Below are positions 1-7,536 of a DNA stretch of 29,237 nucleotides, piece by piece. Below the pieces are notes generated by a model. It saw nothing but the letters and a program-made list of their open reading frames with translations, ran no database searches and had not been told where the DNA came from. This DNA is from a virus. Location of the stretch: positions 1 through 29,237 of IMG/VR virus record IMGVR_UViG_3300024517_000085, one strand, 5' to 3'. A program made the translations under genes and the position numbers. Each line of letters opens with the position of its first letter. The first letter of the stretch is position 1.

Positions 1-1
1 G

Positions 2-1861
2 CCTGAGAAGCTGCTACACGTCGTCTGGGATCAGAGCGGCGACGACCCCGAGGGCATGAGCATCCTGCGGCCCTGCTATGCGGGCTGGAAGTCTCGCCGG
101 CTGATGCTCAAGTTGGAGGCAACCGGCTTTGAGCGCGGGGCCTTTGGGATCCCTTATGTCGAGGTCGATCCGACAGCGCGCACGGGTGACAGCGCTTCAG
201 TCAACGAGATCCTGCGCGAGCTTCGCACGGGTGCCAGGGCGTGGGCAGCGTTCCCTCCGGGATATACGTTGAAGTTTGCCGACTTCCCCTTCAAGGGTGC
301 CGATCTGCGCGAGGCTCGGATCGCTGCAGGCCAGGACATGGCCCGCGCTGCGCTGGCCCCGTTCCTGTTCACAGGTGAGAAGGCCGGCGCGTACTCTCTG
401 ATCCAGGGCCAACAGGACTTCTTCACCATGGCGCTCCAGACCGCTGCGGACATGATCGGCGCGGCGCTCAGCCATGGCAGCGACTCCCTGATCCAGCGGC
501 TGTGTCGGTGGAACTACAACCGCACCGAGGGCTTCCCCAAGCTGGTGCCCGGCTCGATCAGCATTGGCGACCCCAAGCAACTGGTCGAGGCGATCAAGAT
601 GGCAGCAGAGGGCGGGGCGCTCCTGCCTGATCGCGGCATCGAGGAGTCCGTGCGCGCTGCGCTGGGGCTGCCTGAGTTGCCGGAACACGAGAGCCGCGAG
701 GAGCAGGAACACCGCCTAATCAACGCGCGGCCCGCAGAGGTCAGAACTGAGGTGGAGCAGATCGAGCGAACCGAGGTCAAGAGCAAGGGGCCCGCGATCA
801 CAGAGATCACAGACGATCAGGCCGACGACACCGAGCGCGAGGCCAAGGAGATGGAGGCATTGGCCGAGAGCCTGCGCCGTCCCGTTGCTGTGAGCGGTCG
901 CGAGCTACGCGAGGAGGAGCGTTACGTGCGCCTTGACGAGACGCTCGCGCCCATGGTCAGCGTCAAGGATGCGATGGCCCAGGCTGCCGAGGACTGGCGC
1001 GAGGAGATCGCAGACAGATACGCCGACCGGATGGCCAGGGCTGGCGACCTGATCAAGATGCGCGGCGCGGACGTGCCAGACGTTGGCAAGCTGGGCGAGG
1101 CGTTCCGGGTGGAGTTGCGCAAGGCGTACCGAGCGGGCAAGGCGTCGGTGCGCGAGGAGATGGATCGGATCTCTGCCTCGCCCGATCTGCTGCCTGCGCT
1201 TGAGGCTGGTGACTTCGAGGTGACCCGCGACGACATCGAAGTAGACCTGCCGGGCGAGACTGAGACGCTCAGCGAGCAGACCGCATTCTCATGGACCGGC
1301 CAGCAGCGAGGGGGCCTCACTGGCCTGCGCTACCTGACCAGCCTGGGCGATGGTGTGCCCCTGCTGCTGGCTCCCGCGGGCCGCAAGGTTGAGGCCAAGA
1401 AGCCCAAGGCCGCGGGCGAGTCGGTCGCAGATGAGATCATCCCCGAGGACGCTGTGGAGAATGTGGCGCGGACCTCTGCCCTGGCTGCTGCTGACCGCGT
1501 CAAGGCCGCCAGCATCACGGCGGTGCAGTCTGGCAGCATCGGCGGCGTGATGGAGACGAGCGCTATAGCGGAGACGGTGGCGGGCGCTGTGCGCGAACTG
1601 AGCCCAGGCGCTGATCTGGTGCAGGCGCAGCGCGACACCAACACGATCTTTGGGCTGGGCCGCATGCAGGAGGCGCGAGCCGAAGGAGCCGAGAGCGGCA
1701 TCCGATCCGCCATGCTGGAGAGCAGCACCTGTGACGTGTGCCTCAGCAAGGATGGCGCTTCCTTTGAGATCACCGAGCTTGACGAGTACGCCACCCCGGA
1801 TCCTGATTGCTTCGGCGGCGATCAGTGCAACTGCATCGTGATATTTGTGCCGAAGGGATAG
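2..1861 (+). CDS. Portal protein fused to Mu gpF-like minor head protein (5' partial)
   Basis: The reading frame is open to the left edge of the window. The residues before the first internal ATG at 56 (a KLLHVVW...DDPEG stretch) fit a portal protein, so the gene starts outside. The first ~240 residues resemble the C-terminal part of the Mu gp29/DUF935 portal family (G-SILRP-Y--W--K pattern, then a Q--FF--AL segment and a helical end). From about residue 240 the protein is charged and helical, and it ends with a CxxC, DG and C...CNC pattern (about 575-595, counted from the ATG at 56). That pattern is typical of the C-terminus of Mu gpF-like head morphogenesis proteins. In Mu these are two genes; here one frame covers both. 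The portal forms the DNA entry ring and gpF is a minor head protein. The protease gene follows after 3 bases. The portal call is good; the F-like call rests mainly on the cysteine-rich end. Confidence 0.8.
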   Translation, partial: PEKLLHVVWDQSGDDPEGMSILRPCYAGWKSRRLMLKLEATGFERGAFGIPYVEVDPTARTGDSASVNEILRELRTGARAWAAFPPGYTLKFADFPFKGADLREARIAAGQDMARAALAPFLFTGEKAGAYSLIQGQQDFFTMALQTAADMIGAALSHGSDSLIQRLCRWNYNRTEGFPKLVPGSISIGDPKQLVEAIKMAAEGGALLPDRGIEESVRAALGLPELPEHESREEQEHRLINARPAEVRTEVEQIERTEVKSKGPAITEITDDQADDTEREAKEMEALAESLRRPVAVSGRELREEERYVRLDETLAPMVSVKDAMAQAAEDWREEIADRYADRMARAGDLIKMRGADVPDVGKLGEAFRVELRKAYRAGKASVREEMDRISASPDLLPALEAGDFEVTRDDIEVDLPGETETLSEQTAFSWTGQQRGGLTGLRYLTSLGDGVPLLLAPAGRKVEAKKPKAAGESVADEIIPEDAVENVARTSALAAADRVKAASITAVQSGSIGGVMETSAIAETVAGAVRELSPGADLVQAQRDTNTIFGLGRMQEARAEGAESGIRSAMLESSTCDVCLSKDGASFEITELDEYATPDPDCFGGDQCNCIVIFVPKG

Positions 1862-1864
1862 ACC

Positions 1865-3445
1865 ATGAACGACCAGATCAACCTCGCAGTTTGGACGACG
1901 GCCTACGTCAACGACCTGCCCGATAGCGCCTTCCTATACATCTCGCCCGGCGGCGAGGAGGACGACGACGGCAAGACCAAGCCGCGCTCGCTGCGCCACT
2001 TCCCCTACCGCGACAGCAAAGGCGACGTTGACCTGCCGCACCTGCGTAACGCCATCGGCCGGATCCCGCAGTCCACCGCTCCCGGCTTGACCGCTGAGAA
2101 GATGCGCGCCCTGCAGGACAAGGCCCGCGAGATGCTGCGCGCCGAGTCCGAGGACATGGCCGAGCCTGACGAGGAAACCAAGCGCAAAGAGCGCGAGGCC
2201 CAGGAGGAGGCGCTGCGCAAGAGCCGGGCGGGAGTCAAGGCAGACCCCAGCAAGACCGGGCGCGGCATGGGCAACCCTGCGACGCGGCGCTACTACTCCG
2301 AAGGCTACTGGTCCTCACCGCTGCTGCTGAGCGAGGGCCCCGAGTCCTGGGTCGAGGTGGTGCGCTCTGGCACCTTCTACGGCAGCACCGGGCCGAAGCC
2401 TCGCAAGGTCGAGTTGACCGATGCCGACGTATACGCGATGGCGCGCAACTATGAGACGGTGCTGGCTGAGCAGTGGTTCTCTGGCGGTGCGCCGGTCGGC
2501 TACAATCACGCGCTCGCCGCTGGCAACATGGACCCAGCCAGCACCAAGGCCGCAGCCAGGATCAAGGCTGTCGAGGTGCGCCCCAACGACAAGGGCGGGG
2601 TTAGCCTGTGGGGTCTGTTCTCGTGGACCGACGAAGGCGCGCAGCGAGTCAGCGCGAAGGAGTTCGCTGGGATCTCCGCTGAGCTTATCCCGCCAAAGGT
2701 TGCAACCAGCAAGCAAACAGGGCAACCGCTGCCCGGCTACTTGATCGTGGGAGCTACCCTCACAAACCAGCCCTTTGTGCCATCCATGGCGCGTCCTACC
2801 GTTTTTTCTGATTGCGCTATGCAAGCAATTGATCAACCTGTTAGGCTCGCGCCTACAGACTCAACCCCGAGCCGGATCCACCTCTCTGAGGCTGTGCCCG
2901 CTCCCCAGGAGAACACCCCGATGACCGACATCCTCCTCAAGCTGGCCGAGGCCACCGGACTGCCCACAGAGGCACCCGAGTTGCTGGCCGAGGTGCGGCG
3001 ACTCCAGACCGAAGCCGAGAAGGTGACGGTCCTCACGGAGACGCTGGAGACGGCAACCAAAGAGGTCGAAGGCCTCCGCGACCGCAACTCGATCCTCGAA
3101 GAGCGCGAGAAGGTCCGCACCCTGGACAGTGCCTGCACCATCGGCCGGATCGCTCCCGCAGAGCGTGAGGACTATTGGCAGGTGTGTCAGACGCTGGGCG
3201 AGGAGAAGGCCAACCGCATCTTTGCAGAGGGCCGCTTGCCGGTCGGTCGCGAGACTTCCGAAGCCGACGCGCCCTCGGCAGTGACCCCGCTCGGAGCCAT
3301 CGAGGCCGAGGTCGAGGCGCTTGCCGAGAAGATCCACGGTGATACCAACCTCTCCGAGGCCGCCGCCTATTCTCAGGCGATGTCCACGGTCCTCGCTGAC
3401 CCCACCAAGCTCGCGGCCTACGAAGCCGAGAGCCTCGACCAGTAG
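1865..3445 (+). CDS. Mu gpI-like prohead protease with C-terminal scaffold
   Basis: Protease that matures the procapsid and carries the scaffold as its C-terminal half. Residues 1-95 form a small domain (TAYVNDLPDS, PRSLRHFPY, VDLPHLRNAI) often found at the start of phage protease-type proteins. Residues ~140-305 match the Mu I family: VGYNHA near 211, a LWGLFSWTDEGA block near 248, AGISAELIPP, then GATLTNQPF near 296. From residue 353 a coiled-coil, Glu-rich scaffold follows, with an internal start (separate entry). It is placed between portal and capsid genes, as in Mu. The 526-residue length fits a protease-scaffold fusion. The ATG lies 3 bases after the portal stop. The family call is strong; the exact catalytic residues cannot be assigned by eye. 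Confidence 0.85.
   Translation: MNDQINLAVWTTAYVNDLPDSAFLYISPGGEEDDDGKTKPRSLRHFPYRDSKGDVDLPHLRNAIGRIPQSTAPGLTAEKMRALQDKAREMLRAESEDMAEPDEETKRKEREAQEEALRKSRAGVKADPSKTGRGMGNPATRRYYSEGYWSSPLLLSEGPESWVEVVRSGTFYGSTGPKPRKVELTDADVYAMARNYETVLAEQWFSGGAPVGYNHALAAGNMDPASTKAAARIKAVEVRPNDKGGVSLWGLFSWTDEGAQRVSAKEFAGISAELIPPKVATSKQTGQPLPGYLIVGATLTNQPFVPSMARPTVFSDCAMQAIDQPVRLAPTDSTPSRIHLSEAVPAPQENTPMTDILLKLAEATGLPTEAPELLAEVRRLQTEAEKVTVLTETLETATKEVEGLRDRNSILEEREKVRTLDSACTIGRIAPAEREDYWQVCQTLGEEKANRIFAEGRLPVGRETSEADAPSAVTPLGAIEAEVEALAEKIHGDTNLSEAAAYSQAMSTVLADPTKLAAYEAESLDQ
2921..3445 (+). CDS. Nested scaffold protein (internal in-frame start)
   Basis: An in-frame ATG at residue 353 of the protease gene is preceded by AGGAG at 2907-2911, nine bases upstream. 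This is a proper ribosome-binding site inside a coding sequence. It would produce a separate 174-residue protein beginning MTDILLKLAEATG. The product is helical and acidic, with heptad-like Leu/Glu repeats (about residues 15-65) followed by an AEREDYWQVCQ segment. In Mu the protease gene I and scaffold gene Z have the same arrangement, and lambda C/Nu3 is analogous. The role is inferred: core of the procapsid, removed by the protease. Confidence 0.7.
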   Translation: MTDILLKLAEATGLPTEAPELLAEVRRLQTEAEKVTVLTETLETATKEVEGLRDRNSILEEREKVRTLDSACTIGRIAPAEREDYWQVCQTLGEEKANRIFAEGRLPVGRETSEADAPSAVTPLGAIEAEVEALAEKIHGDTNLSEAAAYSQAMSTVLADPTKLAAYEAESLDQ

Positions 3446-3454
3446 GAGCGCACG

Positions 3455-3859
3455 ATGTCAACACCCTTCAATCCCACCCTGGTGATCACGCGCAAGTGTA
3501 ACGCCGACATCTCGTCCTCTGACTGGCTGCTCGTGAGTTGCGTTGGCGACGACGACATCGAGGTAGCCGGGACCACATCAACGGCCACAGGCGATCTGTG
3601 CATCGGCGCACTCACCAACGACGTGGCCGCGGGCACCGCCGCCAATCCGGTCAGCGTGCCGGTTCAGTGCGGCGGCATGATCAAGGTGCTGGTTGGCACT
3701 GGCGGGATCACCGCTGGCGATCTGGCGATGGCTGCCGCGGACGGCACCGCCATCGACGTGGCCACCGGCAAGTATGCCTTCGGGATCGCCCTTGAGACTC
3801 ACGCGGCTGGCGATGTCGGCGCGTTTTTGTTCGCACCCAGCTACTACGAGGAAGGCTAG
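3455..3859 (+). CDS. Capsid decoration-like protein
   Basis: A 134-residue Gly/Ala/Thr-rich beta protein between protease/scaffold and major capsid genes. The pattern (KCNADISSSDWLLVSCVGDDD, IGALTNDVAAG, then GGITAGDLAMAAADGTA and GIALETHAAGD) resembles small head decoration or DUF2190-like proteins that pin the capsid lattice. No signal peptide or membrane segment is seen. Start chosen at ATG 3455, with GGAG a few bases upstream. The fold and position support a head role; the exact family is uncertain. Confidence 0.6.
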   Translation: MSTPFNPTLVITRKCNADISSSDWLLVSCVGDDDIEVAGTTSTATGDLCIGALTNDVAAGTAANPVSVPVQCGGMIKVLVGTGGITAGDLAMAAADGTAIDVATGKYAFGIALETHAAGDVGAFLFAPSYYEEG

Positions 3860-3890
3860 CCTCACCGGCTCGCACTAGGAGAATCAGACC

Positions 3891-4847
3891 ATGGTTAATA
3901 TTCAAGGCCTCGTTAATGACCGGATGCTCACCAACTACACGCGGTTGTTGGGCCCCTCGCTCGGTAGCTTCATCGCGGACGGGATCTGCCCAAGCGTGGA
4001 CGTGTCCACCAAGACGGGCCAGTTCTACTCCGTCGCGGGCGGGTTTGCTTCGGCCTCGCCGGGTCACGATCTGATCATCGCAGACGGTCAGGACTCGCCC
4101 CTTCAGATCAGCACCTCGGTGAGCAAGGTCACCGGCTGGGACGTCAACGTCAACGGGCTGGGCGTGAAGATGAATAAGAGCAGCGCCGAGTATGCCCAGG
4201 GCAACGGGCTCGACCTTCGCAAGGCCAACGCCGCGGTGCTGGCACGGCAGTGCATGATCCACCGCGAGCGCACCGCCGCCGCGCTGATCTTCAACGCAAC
4301 CACCTTCTCGGGCTACACCGCCGCGCTCTCTGGCTCTGACCAGTGGGACAACGCAGCGAGCGACCCGATCAGCAAGGCGCAGGACGCGCGCGACTCGATC
4401 ATCACCAACAGCGGCGAAGTTCCCAACGTCGCGATCATGGGCTATGAGGTCTACAAATCGCTCAGGCAGCACCCGCTGATCCTGGAGTACACCAGCCGCA
4501 CCGCCAACACGGCGGGCGTCCTGACCAACGACGACCTCGCGCGGGCCCTGGACGTTGACACCATTTGGGTGGGTAAGGCCGTCGCCAATTCCGCCTATGA
4601 GGGTCAGACGGAAACCAACGCCTTCATCTTTGGCAAGTTCGTACTCTTCGCCCACATCAAGAGCAGCCCGGCAGCGATGACTCCGCAGAGTTGCCTGCAG
4701 CGGTTCCGCATGGCCGGCAGCACGGACGGTGCCGTGAGGCGCTGGGAGCCCACGCCGTATGTCGAGCAGATTGACATGCTCTGGAACGACCAGTTCGCAG
4801 TCCCCACTCCCGCCCTGGGCTACCTGTACTCCACCGCCGTCAGCTAG
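3891..4847 (+). CDS. Major capsid protein
   Basis: A 318-residue protein in the standard place after scaffold and decoration genes. It forms the head shell, probably with the HK97 fold. The N-terminus (LVNDRMLTNYTRLLGPSLG) and the middle (ATTFSGYTAALSGSDQWDN..SDPISKAQDARDSI) fit capsid proteins seen in Mu-like heads: a helical spine region, then NVAIMGYEVYKSLRQHP, a signature of capsid A-domains. The C-terminal part (RRWEPTPYVEQIDMLWNDQFAVP) is also capsid-like. AGGAG at 3877-3881 serves the ATG. No long N-terminal delta domain is present, consistent with a separate scaffold. Confidence 0.8.
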   Translation: MVNIQGLVNDRMLTNYTRLLGPSLGSFIADGICPSVDVSTKTGQFYSVAGGFASASPGHDLIIADGQDSPLQISTSVSKVTGWDVNVNGLGVKMNKSSAEYAQGNGLDLRKANAAVLARQCMIHRERTAAALIFNATTFSGYTAALSGSDQWDNAASDPISKAQDARDSIITNSGEVPNVAIMGYEVYKSLRQHPLILEYTSRTANTAGVLTNDDLARALDVDTIWVGKAVANSAYEGQTETNAFIFGKFVLFAHIKSSPAAMTPQSCLQRFRMAGSTDGAVRRWEPTPYVEQIDMLWNDQFAVPTPALGYLYSTAVS

Positions 4848-4856
4848 GAGGCCGTC

Positions 4857-5216
4857 ATGGCTGAGACACTTCTCTATCAAGGCGTTGCGGTCAACCCCGC
4901 CAACGGTCTGCGCGTGCGCCTCGGGCACAACGTCGAGACGCTCGCGGGCACCAAGACTCTGCTGCCACAGGACGCGCAGTTCCAACTGCTCGACTGTGAC
5001 GGAGGCGCGCGGCAGGTCAACCTTCCGGCGGAGGAGGCAAGCCAGGGCTTGTTCTTCGTCATTAAGAACGTGACGGCCGCAACCCATGCGATCACGGTCA
5101 AGGATGACGCTACTGTCCCGAATACCATTGACTCCATCTCGGCAGTCTCCTTCGGGATCTTCGTCTGTGACGGCGACTCCTGGGTGAGTGCGGTCGGTGA
5201 CGTTGACTTCGGTTAG
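4857..5216 (+). CDS. Small structural protein after capsid
   Basis: A 119-residue beta-rich protein with a strong AGGAGG site just before its ATG. Segments such as DGGARQVNLPAEEASQGLFF, then FVIKNVTAATHAITVKDD, look like a compact beta-sandwich of the kind found in minor structural or fibre-associated proteins. It sits directly after the major capsid gene, so a head decoration or head-fibre base role is plausible. I do not recognise a specific family, and there are no catalytic or membrane features. Confidence 0.55.
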   Translation: MAETLLYQGVAVNPANGLRVRLGHNVETLAGTKTLLPQDAQFQLLDCDGGARQVNLPAEEASQGLFFVIKNVTAATHAITVKDDATVPNTIDSISAVSFGIFVCDGDSWVSAVGDVDFG

Positions 5217-5239
5217 CCACCCCGCATAGGAGCGCCCCT

Positions 5240-5602
5240 ATGAGCCACGAAGTAGCACCCGGTCAAGAGTTGATCCACAGCGGTCGCCGCTATCCCGCCG
5301 GGGCCCTCGCCCCTGCCGGCTGCGACGTCGCCACCCTCAGCGCCCTGGGCGTGCTGGTCGAGGTGGTCGAAGCCAAACCGCCAGCCAGACCCGAGCCAGA
5401 GGCTGTGCGAGTCAGCGCCCGCGGAGGCTTCAACCCCGAGGACCCGGCGACCATCAAGCACGTCACGATCAAGGCGCTGCCTGCAGCCCTGGCTGGGGTG
5501 TCTGACCTGGACACGTTGCGCGCCATGCACTCGGCCGAGTCCCGCAAGGGTGGCCGCGACGCCATCGAGGAGCGCATTGGTGAGTTGGAGATCGCAGAAT
5601 GA
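5240..5602 (+). CDS. Head-tail connector region protein (Mu gp35-like position)
   Basis: A 120-residue protein with an AGGAG site before the ATG. The N-terminal 45 residues (HSGRRYPAGALAPAGCDVAT) look like a small beta barrel. The C-terminal 45 residues (LAGVSDLDTLRAMHSAE...GRDAIEERIGELE) form a short helical motif that recurs in small proteins of Mu-like head clusters and may bind partner proteins. Its stop overlaps the start of the next small gene (ATGA). Function is inferred only from position between capsid and neck genes. Confidence 0.5.
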   Translation: MSHEVAPGQELIHSGRRYPAGALAPAGCDVATLSALGVLVEVVEAKPPARPEPEAVRVSARGGFNPEDPATIKHVTIKALPAALAGVSDLDTLRAMHSAESRKGGRDAIEERIGELEIAE

Positions 5603-5775
5603 AGCTCCGCGCCCTGTGCAAACTTAGCCATGGAGGGGCCCAGCTTGCCCCTGGTGACGTTTTCGAGGAGCAAAGCGACCACTCCGCGGCCAAGCTGCTC
5701 GGGCGTGGCTGTGCGGCGCGTGTAGCGCCTGAGAAGAAGGCCGCCAAGAAGAAGGCCAAGGCCTCCGAAGAGTAG
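5599..5775 (+). CDS. Small basic head-region protein, 58 aa
   Basis: A short gene starting at the ATG that overlaps the previous stop as ATGA, and followed by the next gene after 9 bases. The 58-residue product begins MKLRALCKLSHGG and resembles the N-terminal barrel of its upstream neighbour (G-x-x-L-APGD-F). It ends in a Lys/Ala tail (PEKKAAKKKAKASEE) that could touch DNA or acidic surfaces. Position and coupling support a real gene. It may be a partial paralogue of the upstream gene. No function can be named. Confidence 0.6.
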   Translation: MKLRALCKLSHGGAQLAPGDVFEEQSDHSAAKLLGRGCAARVAPEKKAAKKKAKASEE

Positions 5776-5784
5776 GAGAGCGCC

Positions 5785-6279
5785 GTGGCATACAACGCAG
5801 ATCTAGCCACGGCCACTTCAATGGCTCCGCAGCTTGGCACCCTGAGCGCAAGCAGCACCCCAACCAGCACACAGGCAACAGTGGTTTGGACTGGTGCCTA
5901 TGACAAGGTGCGCGCGGCTCTGCTGGCGAACGGTATCAGCAGCAGCATCACAGCATCCACAGTGGCCGAGGCATGGGCGCAGCGCTGTGAGATGATGCTC
6001 ACATCGGGAGAGGTGCTGCTGGCCAAGGGATCCATCGGTGTCAATGCGGAGAGTACCGGGCCGGCGCTGATCAAGATGGGCGACACGATGATCGAGAGCC
6101 TGCCGACGATCCGAATCATGCTGCTCGACAACGGGGCCACCGCCGACAACGGCAGCACGGACTCCCGCATGGGCAGCCACTGGACGCGCGCCAAGGATCC
6201 CGATTGGGATCCCACTCCCGGCGGCGATGACGTGCCCTATGCTGCCGTCCCCATCTGGCCGGATAACTCGGACCTCTGA
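5785..6279 (+). CDS. Head-tail adaptor-like protein
   Basis: A 164-residue protein starting at GTG with an AGGAGAG site upstream. It lies where Mu-like phages carry the gp36 neck adaptor, just before the G-like morphogenesis gene, and its stop overlaps that gene's ATG (TGATG). The sequence has a helical centre (AWAQRCEMMLTSGEVLLAKG, then a GPALIKMGDTMIE helix) and an extended, Trp-rich C-terminus (SHWTRAKDPDWDPTPGG). Such a layout fits a connector between portal and tail. No named family is recognised with confidence. Confidence 0.5.
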   Translation: MAYNADLATATSMAPQLGTLSASSTPTSTQATVVWTGAYDKVRAALLANGISSSITASTVAEAWAQRCEMMLTSGEVLLAKGSIGVNAESTGPALIKMGDTMIESLPTIRIMLLDNGATADNGSTDSRMGSHWTRAKDPDWDPTPGGDDVPYAAVPIWPDNSDL

Positions 6280-6998
6280 TGGCTGGCTCGACCGCCTACG
6301 GATCGGGGCTGGGCACCCTCTCGGCTGCCATGAGTCAGGCGCGGCGCGGCGGCTCAGAGCCGGGGCGTATGTTCACGATCAAGATGGAGCCCGCGCCGAC
6401 TGAGATCCAGGCCCGCTTTGAGCAATGGGCGGCGCTGATCGATGACTTCGAGCCGGTCTTTGATGACGTCGTCAAGTTGTTTCGGAGCCACGAGGGCCGG
6501 CAGTTTCGCACCCAGGGCAAGATCACCGGCCCGCGCTGGCCGAAGCTCTCCAAGAAATACGCAAGGTGGAAGCGTAAGCACTTCCCGGGTCGCCCGATCC
6601 TGGTGGCCACCGGGGCGCTCCGGCGGGCGCTGGTAAAGGGTGGCTCGGGATCTATCGGTGGCAAGAAGGGCGAGCGCGGCGACGACTGGATCGAGGTCGG
6701 CATCGATCCAGACAGCGACGTCGGATCCTATGCCGAGGCGCACCAGTTCGCGCGAGGCCCGGCCTATCGCCGGCAGCGTAAGCCGCGCCCGCCTGTGCGC
6801 TGGGATCCGTCTGTATGGGACAAGGGGATCAAGTCGGTAGGCAAGGGCGGCACGGTGCCGCTTGGGACAGCCGTCGCGCAGATGTTCCAGGCGCACATAG
6901 TCAAGGCCCGCAAGCAGGCGCACGCTGACGTGCTGTTCTCTGACAACTTCAACTTCCAGAAGATGCGGCGCGGCGTGCTGCGGCTCAAGACCCGGTGA
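6279..6998 (+). CDS. Mu gpG-like virion morphogenesis (tail completion) protein
   Basis: A 239-residue basic protein of the phage virion morphogenesis / tail completion (gpG, P2 S-like) family. Family hallmarks are GPRWPKLSKKYARWKRKHFPG near residues 86-105, then RPILVATGALRRALVKGG, and a later EVGIDPDSDVGSYAEAHQFA block near 145-160. These proteins act at the head-tail junction or on tail completion. The ATG overlaps the previous stop. The tail terminator candidate follows immediately. Confidence 0.8.
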   Translation: MAGSTAYGSGLGTLSAAMSQARRGGSEPGRMFTIKMEPAPTEIQARFEQWAALIDDFEPVFDDVVKLFRSHEGRQFRTQGKITGPRWPKLSKKYARWKRKHFPGRPILVATGALRRALVKGGSGSIGGKKGERGDDWIEVGIDPDSDVGSYAEAHQFARGPAYRRQRKPRPPVRWDPSVWDKGIKSVGKGGTVPLGTAVAQMFQAHIVKARKQAHADVLFSDNFNFQKMRRGVLRLKTR

Positions 6999-7002
6999 TC
7001 AT

Positions 7003-7524
7003 GTGGCAACCTTCACCGAGAGGGCAGTCGATGCGCTCTATGACTACATCAACGACGGATCAACCGGGCTCAACGCTGAGACGCTGCCGGCCCTGCGCAC
7101 CGCCCTGGGCATCACCACCGCAGACCTGCCGGACGTGGCGACCGTTGAAAAGTGGTACCACCGAGCAGCCCAGGCAAACGCCTTCCCCTACATGTCGATC
7201 ACCGTGGACAGCACCAGCGGAGAGGCTGAGGCCAACTCCCGCTTCTACGATGTCCGGCTACAGTTGGCGCTCGTGGTGCTTGATGCCAACATCGACGGCA
7301 ACGAGGTGGACGTTGTGACCGCGCTCTGGCGCTACGGCGACGCGCTACAGACGCTGTTCAAGCGGCGCACCGGGGCGGGCTCCCAGGGTTGGACCTTGGG
7401 AATGGCTAGCAACATCATTCGCAGTACAATAGACTCCCAAACGCCCGGCGCTGATCCGGGGTTGGCAGTCCCAAACGTGGCCCTGCTGAGTGACATCAGC
7501 ATCAGGATCGTCGAATCCTACTAG
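7003..7524 (+). CDS. Tail terminator-like protein
   Basis: A 173-residue protein starting at GTG 7003, just after the morphogenesis gene and before the tail tube gene. This is where tail terminator (lambda gpU-like / Mu gp37-like) genes sit. The sequence fits: an N-terminal helix (TFTERAVDALYDYINDG), a strand block (FPYMSITVDSTSG), SRFYDVRLQLALVVLD followed by a long helix (VVTALWRYGDALQTLFKRRTG), and a final ALLSDISIRIVESY strand. No obvious Shine-Dalgarno precedes the GTG, so coupling to upstream translation is likely. The name is inferred from position and fold pattern. Confidence 0.5.
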   Translation: MATFTERAVDALYDYINDGSTGLNAETLPALRTALGITTADLPDVATVEKWYHRAAQANAFPYMSITVDSTSGEAEANSRFYDVRLQLALVVLDANIDGNEVDVVTALWRYGDALQTLFKRRTGAGSQGWTLGMASNIIRSTIDSQTPGADPGLAVPNVALLSDISIRIVESY

Positions 7525-7536
7525 GAGATCGAGAAG

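Noticed and set aside
3708-5087. A 459-codon open frame on the minus strand opposite the capsid gene
   Set aside because: It covers well-supported structural genes on the plus strand, has no recognisable motif, and is Arg/His/Val-rich as expected for shadow frames in G+C-rich DNA.
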